The translations under genes and the position numbers were made by a program. A stretch of DNA of 17,622 nt, from positions 1 through 17,622 of the forward strand of contig CANDYO010000024.1 in the NCBI GenBank assembly GCA_947424995.1, written 5' to 3'. Every line of letters begins with the position of its first letter. Position 1 is the stretch's first letter. The notes below the pieces were generated by a model, which did no database searches, was not told where the DNA came from, and was given only the letters and a program-made list of their open reading frames with translations. The DNA is from Rickettsiales bacterium. Lineage in GTDB: Bacteria; Pseudomonadota; Alphaproteobacteria; Rickettsiales; CANDYO01. This document shows positions 6,915 through 15,306 of the stretch, piece after piece.

Positions 6915-8625
6915 CTTCTTCCTCTGCTTCTTTAGCTTGTGGTAATTTGATATAATTTCCAGCTCTAAACTGGTTTTTTATTCTACTCACTTCAAATTCA
7001 CTAATACCAACAGATTTAAGTACTGCTCCACCTAACTGTAATCCTGTTTCATATGTTTCTGGAACAATAATTTTAGCACCAACAGCATAAAGTTCATCTG
7101 CTTTAGATAAATCTTTAGACCTAACAATTATAGGTAATTTAGGGTATAATTTTGAGATTTTTTTAGCAGTTTTCTTTAAAGTTACTTCATTGCTTAAAGT
7201 AATAATAACTGAACTAGCTCTTGCAATCCCAACTGAATCCATCATTTCCAAGCTACTTGCATCACCCAAATATACCGGATTAGCTTTCTGACGCTCAGAC
7301 GCAACATGTTCAGGGCTAATATCAATGGCAACGAAATTAATGTTTTCTGCTTCCAATAATCTAGCAACCATTTGCCCAACTCTACCGAAACCCAAAATGA
7401 TCACATGGTGATCCATGTCTGAAATTTCTTTATAAATTTCAGTTTGTTTTAGCTTATATTTTTTATCTAAACGCTTAGCTATCCACGAACCTAGCATTGC
7501 AACCAGTGGCGTAAAGGCCATAGTGATAGTTACAACTAATAATAAAGTATTGGTATCAACATTAAAAATACCAGTCTTGTCAGCAAGTCTAAATAAAATG
7601 AAGGCAAATTCGCTTCCTTGAGCAAGCAATAAACCAACATGGATTGAATTACCAATGCTAAATTTAAAAATTAGGCAGAGCACAATAATTATCAAAGCTT
7701 TTAATAGAATTAGCCCGAATGAAAGAGTTGCAATAAGCGATACATTATCTAAAACTAATTCCAAGTCGATAGACATCCCAACCGACATGAAAAATAACCC
7801 TAAAAATAATCCTTTGAAGGGAGCAATACTCTCTTCAGCTTGTAGTTGAAACTCGGTTTCAGCTACTAATAGGCCGGCAGCAAAAGCTCCTAAAGCTAAA
7901 GACAGTCCCATATAATGGGTAAGCCAAGCAGTTCCAAGGGCAATTAAAATAGTGGTAGCAATAAATATTTCATTACTTTCACTAGGGTTTGATGAACTAA
8001 TCATACTAAAAAGAGGGCGTAAAAAAATTCTTCCTACTACAAAAATAAACACTAAAACAAATACAGCCTTTAAAAATGCTTCACCTATAGGTCTAACTAA
8101 ACCTACTTGCTCTCCGGCAAGAATTGGCACCATCACTAGCAATGGAACCACTGCAAAGTCTTGCATTAATAATACGGCTAAAGATAAACGCCCTACTTGA
8201 GTAGATTGTTCTCTATTTTCTGCAATTACTTGTAGTACAATAGCAGTTGAAGATAATGCTAGTCCACCACCTATTATCACGGCAGAGGACACCCCCTCAC
8301 CCATAGCATAAGCAACAAGACCAAGAGCTGTAGCAGTTATTACTACTTGCAATGATCCAAAGCCAAAAACATATCTCCGCATTGCTTTTAATCGTTCAAA
8401 AGTTAATTCTAAACCAATCGCAAATAATAGGAATATAACCCCTACTTCACCTAAGGTTTCTGTATTCTGTGAATTAACATATGCTAAACCATGCTCTCCA
8501 ATAATTCCACCAGCAACAAAATAACCCAATACAGGACTTAGCTTCATTTTTTTAAAAGTAGCGACAATTATTACTGCAGCAGACAATATAAGTAATATAG
8601 CGCTTAAAAAATGTTCCTCTCCCAT
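6907..8625 (-). CDS. Monovalent cation:proton antiporter, KefB/KefC-like (CPA2 family)
   Basis: 572 residues. Residues 1-385 form a Na+/H+-exchanger-type membrane domain of roughly 12-13 helices, with AGGIIGEHGLA (38-48), LSSTAIVLQV (124-133) and the ion-path pair Gln155-Asp156 in LLMQDFAVVP. Residues 405-520 are a TrkA-N/RCK nucleotide-binding domain with GFGRVGQ (412-418), Asp435 at the end of the second strand and YLGDAS (452-457). The family exchanges K+ or Na+ for H+ across the inner membrane and is gated by ligand binding to the RCK domain. Glutathione control as in Escherichia coli KefC cannot be inferred here, and I see no ancillary KefF/KefG-like gene. A good ribosome binding site, GGGAGAG, precedes the ATG at 8625. 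It is transcribed together with the SH3 protein and diverges from the dehydrogenase gene over a 100-bp AT-rich gap. Confidence 0.92.
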   Translation of the reverse strand: MGEEHFLSAILLILSAAVIIVATFKKMKLSPVLGYFVAGGIIGEHGLAYVNSQNTETLGEVGVIFLLFAIGLELTFERLKAMRRYVFGFGSLQVVITATALGLVAYAMGEGVSSAVIIGGGLALSSTAIVLQVIAENREQSTQVGRLSLAVLLMQDFAVVPLLVMVPILAGEQVGLVRPIGEAFLKAVFVLVFIFVVGRIFLRPLFSMISSSNPSESNEIFIATTILIALGTAWLTHYMGLSLALGAFAAGLLVAETEFQLQAEESIAPFKGLFLGLFFMSVGMSIDLELVLDNVSLIATLSFGLILLKALIIIVLCLIFKFSIGNSIHVGLLLAQGSEFAFILFRLADKTGIFNVDTNTLLLVVTITMAFTPLVAMLGSWIAKRLDKKYKLKQTEIYKEISDMDHHVIILGFGRVGQMVARLLEAENINFVAIDISPEHVASERQKANPVYLGDASSLEMMDSVGIARASSVIITLSNEVTLKKTAKKISKLYPKLPIIVRSKDLSKADELYAVGAKIIVPETYETGLQLGGAVLKSVGISEFEVSRIKNQFRAGNYIKLPQAKEAEEEGA

Positions 8626-8725
8626 ACTCTCCCTGTTCTTGCTTATTTAAAATTCTTTATTTATATACTTAATATGACTATCATATAACCATATTGCAAT
8701 ATTATAGTACAAACATTATAAAAAT

Positions 8726-9448
8726 ATGCTAGCTGAATTACAAAAAATCGCTCTAATTACCGGATCCGCAATAAGAATTGGTAAATATATTACAGAAAAT
8801 TTAGCAAATGATGGCTGGAAAATAGCTATTCATTATAATAGTTCTGAACAAGAAGCTTACGATTTAGCTAAATCGTTGCTCGAATCTACGGACGTCATAT
8901 TATTTAAAGCTGATCTTACTCAGCAAGAGCAAGCTTCAAATCTTATCGGCGAGATTAATAAGCAACTCGGCCCAGTAAATCTATTAATTAATAATGCTGC
9001 TATCTATAAGAATGATAATATATCAAACTTAAATTATGACTTATTGGAACAGAATTTGCAGCTTAATTTACAGGCTCCACTCTACTTATCACAAGCTATG
9101 GCTAAACAAGAAATTAATGGTAATATTATTAATATTATTGATGCCGATATAGTTCATAATATGAAGAAATTTTTCTCTTATTCGTTAAGTAAAAAATCCT
9201 TATTTAACCTCACTCAAATGTTGGCCTTTAGCTTAGCTCCTCATATTAGAGTTAATGCTATTGCTCCAGGACCAATTTTATTTAAAGAAGGGCAAAATAT
9301 TGAATTATTTAATCAACTGGTAAGTGATTCTCCTCTTAAAAACAAGCCAACTTTGCTTGAATTATATCAAGCCCTTCAGTTTTTAATTAATAGCCCTTCT
9401 ATTACCGGTCAAGTTATCTATTTAGATGGCGGGAGACATTTAATTTAA
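8726..9448 (+). CDS. Short-chain dehydrogenase, pteridine reductase type (FolM/PTR1-like)
   Basis: 240-residue NAD(P)H-dependent reductase. It has TGSAIRIG (12-19), the TGxxxRxG variant typical of pteridine reductases, LINNAA (87-92), Tyr152-SLS-Lys156 and the C-terminal ITGQVIYLDGG (226-236). Where classical SDRs have a catalytic Ser, this protein has Asp139 in NIIDAD, as in Leishmania PTR1 and E. coli FolM, supporting reduction of dihydromonapterin or dihydrofolate. The ATG at 8726 puts the glycine-rich loop at the expected distance. Its stop shares a base with the next gene's start (TAATG), so the pair is co-translated. The substrate is inferred from motifs, and no folate gene is adjacent in the window. 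Confidence 0.8.
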   Translation: MLAELQKIALITGSAIRIGKYITENLANDGWKIAIHYNSSEQEAYDLAKSLLESTDVILFKADLTQQEQASNLIGEINKQLGPVNLLINNAAIYKNDNISNLNYDLLEQNLQLNLQAPLYLSQAMAKQEINGNIINIIDADIVHNMKKFFSYSLSKKSLFNLTQMLAFSLAPHIRVNAIAPGPILFKEGQNIELFNQLVSDSPLKNKPTLLELYQALQFLINSPSITGQVIYLDGGRHLI

Positions 9449-10314
9449 TGCAAGCAATGAAAGAAATATATGTAACTTTAAGCGATAAAAATAATTATCA
9501 ACTAAATTATATGGATTGGGGCAATAAGAATGCTAAAAATACCTTAGTTTGCGTTCATGGTTTAACTAGAAATAGCCGTGATTTTGATTATTTAGCTAAA
9601 GAATTAGCAAGCAATTATGATTACCGAGTAATTTGCCCAGATATGCCCGGTAGAGGTAGTAGTCAATATCTACCAGACTATAAATTATATAATTACGAAA
9701 ACTATTGCTTAGCAATGTTATCCTTACTTGAACAATTAGAGCTTAAAAAAATTGATTATTTGGGCACTTCTATGGGCGCTTTAATTGCCATGCATTTAGG
9801 TCAAATCAGACCTGATTTATTTAATAAACTAATCTTTAATGATGCTGGCATATTTATCCCTAGAGCTGCCTTAATTCGTATTGCCAGGTATATCTGCATT
9901 TATCCTAAATTTAGAGATCTAGCTCACGCTAAAGAACATTTGAAGGTAAAGTTAGCGAATTTTGGTATTAGACTTGAGGAAGATTGGGATTATATCACTA
10001 TGCATAGCACTCGTTTACGTCAAGATGGAGAATTAACCTTGGATTATGATCTTCATATTTCTGATGGTCTATCTTTACTTAAAGATGAGGAAATTAAAGA
10101 CTGGGATTATTCTCCATTTTGGCCAAAACTAACTTTCAAAAAAATGCTGATAATCCATGGAATAAATTCTGATTTATTGCAGCAAGCAACGATCACTAAA
10201 ATGATAGAAAGCAAAGCTAATATTAGTCTAATCCAGTTTGCTGATAACGGCCATGCTCCAGCTTTAATGGATAAAGGACAATTAAGTCAGGTGATAAACT
10301 GGCTAGTTAACTGA
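9448..10314 (+). CDS. Alpha/beta-fold hydrolase, substrate unknown
   Basis: 288 residues with a complete alpha/beta-hydrolase set: oxyanion-hole VHGLTRNSRDFDYLA (36-50), CPDMPGRGSS (63-72), nucleophile elbow GTSMG (106-110, Ser108), acid Asp242 in HGINSDLL and His269 in ADNGHAPALM. There is no signal peptide, so it acts in the cytosol. A cap-like insertion lies between about 135 and 225. It begins at 9448 inside the stop codon of the reductase gene (TAATG); an alternative ATG three codons later is possible. Coupling to a FolM-like gene suggests a shared metabolic role, but esterase, lipase or C-C hydrolase activity cannot be told apart from sequence. Confidence 0.85.
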   Translation: MQAMKEIYVTLSDKNNYQLNYMDWGNKNAKNTLVCVHGLTRNSRDFDYLAKELASNYDYRVICPDMPGRGSSQYLPDYKLYNYENYCLAMLSLLEQLELKKIDYLGTSMGALIAMHLGQIRPDLFNKLIFNDAGIFIPRAALIRIARYICIYPKFRDLAHAKEHLKVKLANFGIRLEEDWDYITMHSTRLRQDGELTLDYDLHISDGLSLLKDEEIKDWDYSPFWPKLTFKKMLIIHGINSDLLQQATITKMIESKANISLIQFADNGHAPALMDKGQLSQVINWLVN

Positions 10315-10358
10315 AGGTGTTTTTCTATCTAAAGTTACTTGCAATATAAATAAATAAT

Positions 10359-10365
10359 AAAGGAG
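10359..10365 (+). promoter_or_regulatory. Strong ribosome binding site of the PLC-like gene
   Basis: AAAGGAG, five bases before the ATG at 10371, is one of the best Shine-Dalgarno sequences in the window and fixes the start of the next gene. Confidence 0.8.
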
Positions 10366-10370
10366 TCAAT

Positions 10371-11297
10371 ATGTTTGATTACCAAACTAATATAGATAAA
10401 TTATATCCAGATGACATGCTATTTAATGATGGGGTTATGCTAGTTGCACATAATTCTTTTGCAAGTCTAGAAGATGGATGGACTGGACATCCCATGCAGC
10501 AATATGATTTTATCCATCAATTTTACTATGGCGCAAGAGGCTTTATGATAGACGTTTATAAAGATGGTAAAGATCTTGTATTGCTACATCAAAAAGCATT
10601 AAAAAATGTAAAAGGCGTTGGCTCTTCGGCTACTAAAATATTTTATCTAGAAGATTTTCTTAATGGTATAAAAAATCTATTAGATACTCACGATAAAACA
10701 CTTATAACTCTCATCGTTGAAAATAATGGAGTATCTCAAAAAGAGATAAAATCCGCTATAGAAAAAACAAAACTAGAAGGTTATTTATTACAAAAAGATC
10801 CTAACGATCCTAATCTAAGATTCGGAGAAATGAGGAAAAACAATCAAAGATTAATAGTTTTTGCTGAAAATGGACAAAAAACAGAGGAAGGAATATATTC
10901 AACAAACTACTATAAAGAGACTACTTTTATACTACAAGGTCATAATTTATGTTCAGACAGACATGAAAATAGAGTTCCATTTAATAATCCAAATGTAAAA
11001 ATATTTATAATGAATCATTTTCATAGAAATTCATGCTTTCCAACAGTTGATGTTTTTTTTGACACTAGTTTAATGATGAAAACAGGGAAATTTATATGCA
11101 GCACTACAAATGATTACAACCAAATCATGAAGCGAGTAGAATTATGCATTACCAATGGAAACAATCCCACTTTTATAGCTATTGATTTTATAGAGCAAGG
11201 TAACGAAGGTGGGGCACTAAAGGTTGTAAATGATCTTACTAATAAATCATTTTATAACAAATACTTACAGCATAATAATAAAGAAAAAGATTTATAA
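10371..11297 (+). CDS. PI-PLC X-domain-like phosphodiesterase
   Basis: 308 residues with the pattern of the phosphatidylinositol-specific phospholipase C X domain. VAHNSFAS (25-32) supplies the first catalytic His27, GARGFMIDVY (54-63) supplies Arg56 and Asp61, and VLLHQ (70-74) supplies the second His73. LITLIVENN and a C-terminal FIAIDFIEQG that matches the late acidic strand of the barrel follow. Bacterial PI-PLCs cleave phosphatidylinositol or GPI anchors to diacylglycerol and inositol phosphate. There is no signal peptide, so export, if any, would use another route. It is a single gene with its own ribosome binding site. The family covers several glycerophosphodiester substrates, so phosphatidylinositol is only the leading guess. 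A link to host membranes is inference from the lifestyle. Confidence 0.78.
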   Translation: MFDYQTNIDKLYPDDMLFNDGVMLVAHNSFASLEDGWTGHPMQQYDFIHQFYYGARGFMIDVYKDGKDLVLLHQKALKNVKGVGSSATKIFYLEDFLNGIKNLLDTHDKTLITLIVENNGVSQKEIKSAIEKTKLEGYLLQKDPNDPNLRFGEMRKNNQRLIVFAENGQKTEEGIYSTNYYKETTFILQGHNLCSDRHENRVPFNNPNVKIFIMNHFHRNSCFPTVDVFFDTSLMMKTGKFICSTTNDYNQIMKRVELCITNGNNPTFIAIDFIEQGNEGGALKVVNDLTNKSFYNKYLQHNNKEKDL

Positions 11298-11395
11298 CTA
11301 TAAAACTTATTCTGTCAGTATATTATGATTTCTATATAGATAAATAATCAGCAATTAGGAAGTTATCTTGTTTACCTTTTGTCTCTCAAATATCA

Positions 11396-13072
11396 TTAGC
11401 TTCGCTCTGTACTAGGCTTTTGACCAACGCCAGGTTGTTGCGTGTTTAGGGGAGTACTATTAGTAGGCTGGCCTTTTTTTCCACTTGCTAATGCTTCCAT
11501 TCCAAGACCTGTTAAAGCACGACCTATACCCGCTGCACGAGCTAACATTGCTAAGTTTTGCGTACCAAGATTCATCCCCATTTTATTACCAAAATTCCGT
11601 AGAACTGGAGGTATACTAGCTGCTCTTACTTTAGTCATTACTTGGCTAGCAGTTTGCTTAGCAGCATTATTCAAAATTGGAGCTAGTTTAGCACCTGCTT
11701 TAACTGTTAATTCTTCAGCAGTATGCTCATCTACTACATCAACTGCCTCACTTGTTAAGCCAGTTTTTTTTCTTAAATTTTCTTCAAACTCTTTCACTTC
11801 GTCATTAATTGCCATTTCACTCTGTTGCCTTTTTAAAGCCACCAATTTATCAACATCATGGATACCTTGCTTTTCAAATGAATTTGCTAAATCTTCTATT
11901 GTTGAAGCAGATTTTTTGTTTTGAGGTTGAACAGGAATTTGTTTATTATTTGACGTTTCTAGTGATTCAGCCTCTGCTACCTCTTTTGCTATTTTTTTAC
12001 GTACTTCTTCTTTTAGTTGTTCCATCTTAGTTGTTTTTTCTCTATCTAATTCTTCAAGCTGAGCAGCTTTATATTCTAACACTTTGTCCTGAGCTTTCTC
12101 CATAGCAATAGGAATTTTCCCTTTTAGGTCGTTCTGCATCTGCTCAATAGTTGATGACTCAAGGTCATTGCGCACATCAGAAGCTATCTCCTCAAAAACA
12201 GCTTGTGATGCTCTACCAACCGTCTGCCCTACTACTTCACTTATGATAGGCGCTACAGCAGTTACCTTGCCTTCAGCTAAGTCTACTACTACGTGAGCTG
12301 CATTAATAGCCTTCTTCATGGATTGGTCATCACTAGAATTAGCAATTCCAGATGCTGCATCAAGTACCGAAGCTTTTCCCTTTGCTTCAGCTTTAGGGCC
12401 ATTTATGGAGTCCATATTTTTTTTAACAGTACTATCTACAGTCGCCTGTATTCTAACCTTTCCTTTATGTAAAATTGTTTCTGGGCTTGTTTTATCTTTC
12501 ATGCCAACTATTAATTGATCCGCGATCATTGCTTTAGCTACTCGTTGATCATATTGTTCCTGAGTTTCTGTTTCTGCTACATTTTGATGATTTACTATTG
12601 GTTTAGAATCCGAAATTATATCCATTTGTCCGTATAAAGACTCATTATCTGAAGCAGACAGGTCTATAAATTTCTGCCTCTTCGCTTTTTCATCTGCACG
12701 TACTTGACTTTGTAGTTCTGAAGGTAAAGATGTTTTATAATCTTCAAGAGCAACACTTACTCGATTATCATGTTGGTATGATTTTACGGAAGCATGTCCA
12801 GTCGCAGATAATGCAGCAGCTCCAGCAAGACCTATTACTGCAGTTCCAGCTGCCTTAGCTCCTTTTGTAAGTTTTTCTTTGCCAGCTGTATTAATTTTTG
12901 CAGAAGCCATACTAATTTCTTTAGAAGCTGTACTAGCAAGTTCTTTAGAAGCTGCACTAAAAGTTCTTACTTTTTCTTTAGAAACTGTACTAAGATGCTC
13001 CGCAGCTTCCTTTGCAGCTCCCTTTACAAGGCCACTTAAATGTCGAGCTCCCAGTTGAACCACATTTTTCAT
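11396..13072 (-). CDS. Unrecognised Ala/Lys-rich coiled-coil protein, putative effector
   Basis: 558 residues; I do not recognise the family. The N-terminus (1-70) has three SKE-containing repeats (STVSKE, SAASKE, STASKE) encoded by 19-nt DNA repeats. A short hydrophobic Ala/Gly segment follows (73-92, GTAVIGLAGAAALSATG). The middle is helical, with a strong charged coiled coil at about 310-370 (EELDREKTTKMEQLKEEVRKK), and the C-terminus (500-535) is Ala/Gly/Leu-rich with a polar tail. It contains no Cys and no Trp. The ATG at 13072 is preceded by GGAGAAG, an excellent ribosome binding site. It stands 78 bp downstream of mtaB in the same direction and may be read from it or from its own promoter. 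Low complexity and the lack of an enzyme motif suggest a secreted or structural protein, but this is a guess. Confidence 0.7.
   Translation of the reverse strand: MKNVVQLGARHLSGLVKGAAKEAAEHLSTVSKEKVRTFSAASKELASTASKEISMASAKINTAGKEKLTKGAKAAGTAVIGLAGAAALSATGHASVKSYQHDNRVSVALEDYKTSLPSELQSQVRADEKAKRQKFIDLSASDNESLYGQMDIISDSKPIVNHQNVAETETQEQYDQRVAKAMIADQLIVGMKDKTSPETILHKGKVRIQATVDSTVKKNMDSINGPKAEAKGKASVLDAASGIANSSDDQSMKKAINAAHVVVDLAEGKVTAVAPIISEVVGQTVGRASQAVFEEIASDVRNDLESSTIEQMQNDLKGKIPIAMEKAQDKVLEYKAAQLEELDREKTTKMEQLKEEVRKKIAKEVAEAESLETSNNKQIPVQPQNKKSASTIEDLANSFEKQGIHDVDKLVALKRQQSEMAINDEVKEFEENLRKKTGLTSEAVDVVDEHTAEELTVKAGAKLAPILNNAAKQTASQVMTKVRAASIPPVLRNFGNKMGMNLGTQNLAMLARAAGIGRALTGLGMEALASGKKGQPTNSTPLNTQQPGVGQKPSTERS
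12917..12992 (-). repeat. Three 19-nt imperfect repeats in the 558-residue protein gene
   Basis: ttctttagaagctgtacta (12917-12935), ttctttagaagctgcacta (12941-12959) and ttctttagaaactgtacta (12974-12992) differ by one or two bases. Offsets of 24 and 33 bases are multiples of three, so each copy encodes an (S/T)xxSKE unit in the same frame. Confidence 0.85.
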
Positions 13073-13150
13073 AATACTTCTCCATGTTTAAGAGATTTTA
13101 TATTAATGATAACTTTTAAATGTTAATATTTAGTTAATTTAATGAAGTGT

Positions 13151-14398
13151 TTAAGCAATATAGTCAGCGGTTAAAAATTTATCTAGGTAACCAGTTATTT
13201 TCACACTCAACATTTCGCCTTCGGGATGATTTTTAGGTAATTTGACTTGCAGAAAATTTTCTGATCTAGCCAGATCATTTTTCTCTACTATTACTTTATA
13301 TGTTTTACCAATCGTATCGATAAAAAACTTTTCTAACTCTTTATTGCCTTCCATTCTTAGTTTTTCAGCTCTGATTTTTCGAATTTGCTTGGGTAGTTGT
13401 GGCATCCTAGCAGCTGGGGTATTTTCTCGTGCTGAATATGGAAAGACATGTAACAACTGCAAGCCAGCTTGCGAAACCAAATCAAAGCTATTTTGAAACA
13501 TCTCTTCAGTTTCAGTTGGAAAGCCAGCAATAATATCGGCACCAAAGACGGTCTCAGGCCTAATTTCTCTTAATTTATGACAAAATTCTAATACTTGTTC
13601 TCTGGTGTGGCGACGCTTCATCCGCTTTAAAATCATATTATCACCAGCTTGTAAACTAATATGCACATAAGGCATAACTCTCGGCTCATAGGCCATCAGT
13701 TCAAATAATAGCGGATCAATTTCAGCCACATCTAATGATGAAAGACGTAACATCGGCAATTCTGGCACTAGTTTTAGCAAGCGAATAACCATTTCACTAA
13801 GAGTTGGGCTGCCTGGTAAATCGAGACCAAAATCAGTTATATCAACTCCTGTTAATACTAACTCTTTATAGCCATTATCAACCAATTTTTTAGTTTGTTC
13901 AACAATGGTAGCTATTGGAACGCTCCGACTATTACCTCTAGCAAAAGGAATAGTGCAGAAAGTACAGCGATGATTGCAACCATTCTGAATCTGAACAAAA
14001 CTGCGAATCATCCCTTCAAAACTACTGACGATATGCCCTGCTGTTTCTTTGATTGACATAATATCATTAACCAAAACTTTATTTTCATCTAAGCTATAAT
14101 TCTGCTTATCAAACTTTTCTTGATTACCTAAAACTTTATCAACTTCTGGCATTTGGGCAAATTTATTAGGATCGAGTTGAGCGGCGCAGCCAGTAACAAT
14201 AATTTTTTTATCTGGATGTTCTCGTTTAGCTTTTCGAATAGCTTGCACTGCTTGTTTTTCTGCTTCTTTAGTTACAGCGCAGGTATTAAAGACGATAATA
14301 TTATCACCTGCAGGCATATCTTTTAATTGTTCTTTTATCGCTTCACTTTCATAAATATTTAGCCTACAGCCAAAAGTGGTTATCTCAACATTACTCAT
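13151..14398 (-). CDS. mtaB: tRNA N6-threonylcarbamoyladenosine methylthiotransferase MtaB
   Basis: 415-residue radical-SAM methylthiotransferase that turns t6A37 of ANN-decoding tRNAs into ms2t6A. The N-terminal UPF0004 domain supplies cysteines 11 (TFGCRLN), 40 (NTCAVT) and 71 (TGCAAQ) for one iron-sulfur cluster. The radical-SAM cluster is bound by C141-x3-C145-x2-C148 (GCNHRCTFC), followed by TIPFARG. TFGCRLNxYES and VFNTCAVT favour MtaB over MiaB and RimO. A C-terminal TRAM-like segment is present. The ATG shares one base with the dapF stop (TAATG), so the gene is translationally coupled to dapF. All catalytic cysteines are present and the length is normal. Confidence 0.95.
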   Translation of the reverse strand: MSNVEITTFGCRLNIYESEAIKEQLKDMPAGDNIIVFNTCAVTKEAEKQAVQAIRKAKREHPDKKIIVTGCAAQLDPNKFAQMPEVDKVLGNQEKFDKQNYSLDENKVLVNDIMSIKETAGHIVSSFEGMIRSFVQIQNGCNHRCTFCTIPFARGNSRSVPIATIVEQTKKLVDNGYKELVLTGVDITDFGLDLPGSPTLSEMVIRLLKLVPELPMLRLSSLDVAEIDPLLFELMAYEPRVMPYVHISLQAGDNMILKRMKRRHTREQVLEFCHKLREIRPETVFGADIIAGFPTETEEMFQNSFDLVSQAGLQLLHVFPYSARENTPAARMPQLPKQIRKIRAEKLRMEGNKELEKFFIDTIGKTYKVIVEKNDLARSENFLQVKLPKNHPEGEMLSVKITGYLDKFLTADYIA

Positions 14399-15306
14399 TA
14401 AATTTCAACCGTTCCTCTATAGCTAATTTTAGCTTCTCCAGCCATTAATATGTGACCATTTTCAATAGATATTTGTAAGTTCCCACCGGCTTGCTGAATC
14501 ACCGCTTGTTCATTGATTAACCCTTTACTATAAAGCAAGGCAAAACTTGCACAAGCCCCGCTACCACAGGCAAGAGTTGCCCCAACTCCTCTCTCCCAGG
14601 TACGTAAATTAACTAAATCACGACTAACCACACTAACAAAATTTACATTTACTTTATTCGGAAAACGTTGGTCATTCTCAATTAATGGCCCATATTTTGA
14701 TATGTCAAGCTTATCTAAATCCTCTATAACAACATGTGGATTACCAATTTCTACCAAGCTTCCACTAATAGCAAGTCTAGTTGCTGAATAAACACTCAGC
14801 GCGTCATCCCTGGCAAGCTGCGCAGCAGCGCGACCGGGGATCTCAGGAGTTTTTTCCCTCATGAGACCCCCGATTTCGGACTGCGTCCTCATCAGGGATG
14901 ACGCGTAAAATGGTATAAGCTCACCAAACTGGATATTCTCTTCAACGATTTCAGCTTCGCCCATATCAATAGCTACCAAATCACCTTGCAATTTAGCAGC
15001 CAGTATTCTGTTCTTAGTTGCAATAGTTATATGATTTTTGTGAGATTTTTCAAGAATAAGTTTGGCTACAGAGCGGCTACCATTTCCACAAGCAGATGCC
15101 TCACTACCATCGCTATTAAAAATCCTCATGCTGATATCAGCTACTTTAGAATTCTCAATCAATAACAATTGATCAAACCCTATAGATCTCTTGTAATCAG
15201 CCAATTGGATAATCTGCTTTGAAGTAAGCTCTATAGCCTTTAGGCGCGCGTCAATAACTATAAAGTCATTTCCACAGCCATGCATTTTAATGAAATCTAT
15301 CAGCAT
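14398..15306 (-). CDS. dapF: Diaminopimelate epimerase with an in-frame repeat insertion
   Basis: Converts LL- to meso-diaminopimelate for peptidoglycan and lysine in the cytosol. Both catalytic cysteines are visible: Cys73 in SACGNGSR and Cys247 in ACGSGACA. The N-terminal MHGCGNDFIVID and GNPHVVIEDL (188-197) are also typical. The product has 302 residues, where about 265-280 is usual. The excess is residues 134-169, encoded exactly by a palindromic element (14800-14905), placed between the end of the first domain and the strand leading to GNPHVV. The element encodes an unrelated polar loop (..EIPGRAAAQLARDDAL..). Since the frame stays open and the catalytic parts are unchanged, the enzyme is probably still active. 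The start codon directly abuts the stop of the LpoA-like gene (TAA then ATG), and the end overlaps mtaB by one base. Confidence 0.95.
   Translation of the reverse strand: MLIDFIKMHGCGNDFIVIDARLKAIELTSKQIIQLADYKRSIGFDQLLLIENSKVADISMRIFNSDGSEASACGNGSRSVAKLILEKSHKNHITIATKNRILAAKLQGDLVAIDMGEAEIVEENIQFGELIPFYASSLMRTQSEIGGLMREKTPEIPGRAAAQLARDDALSVYSATRLAISGSLVEIGNPHVVIEDLDKLDISKYGPLIENDQRFPNKVNVNFVSVVSRDLVNLRTWERGVGATLACGSGACASFALLYSKGLINEQAVIQQAGGNLQISIENGHILMAGEAKISYRGTVEI
14800..14905. repeat. Palindromic element, group B copy 2, inside dapF
   Basis: 106 bp with a perfect 13-bp inverted repeat at its ends, cgcgtcatccctg (14800-14812) and cagggatgacgcg (14893-14905). The interior has a gctgcgcagc hairpin, a central ggggatctca.../...tgagacccc stem and a ggac-tgc-gtcc hairpin. 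It shares ends and the accggggatctca core with the copy at 16479-16585. It is translated as part of DapF without a stop in the used frame. Confidence 0.9.

Noticed and set aside
11442..11924. 160-codon plus-strand open frame opposite the 558-residue protein
   Set aside because: It is antisense to a gene with a strong ribosome binding site. Its composition is what the complement of Ala/Lys-rich codons would give, and no motif is visible.
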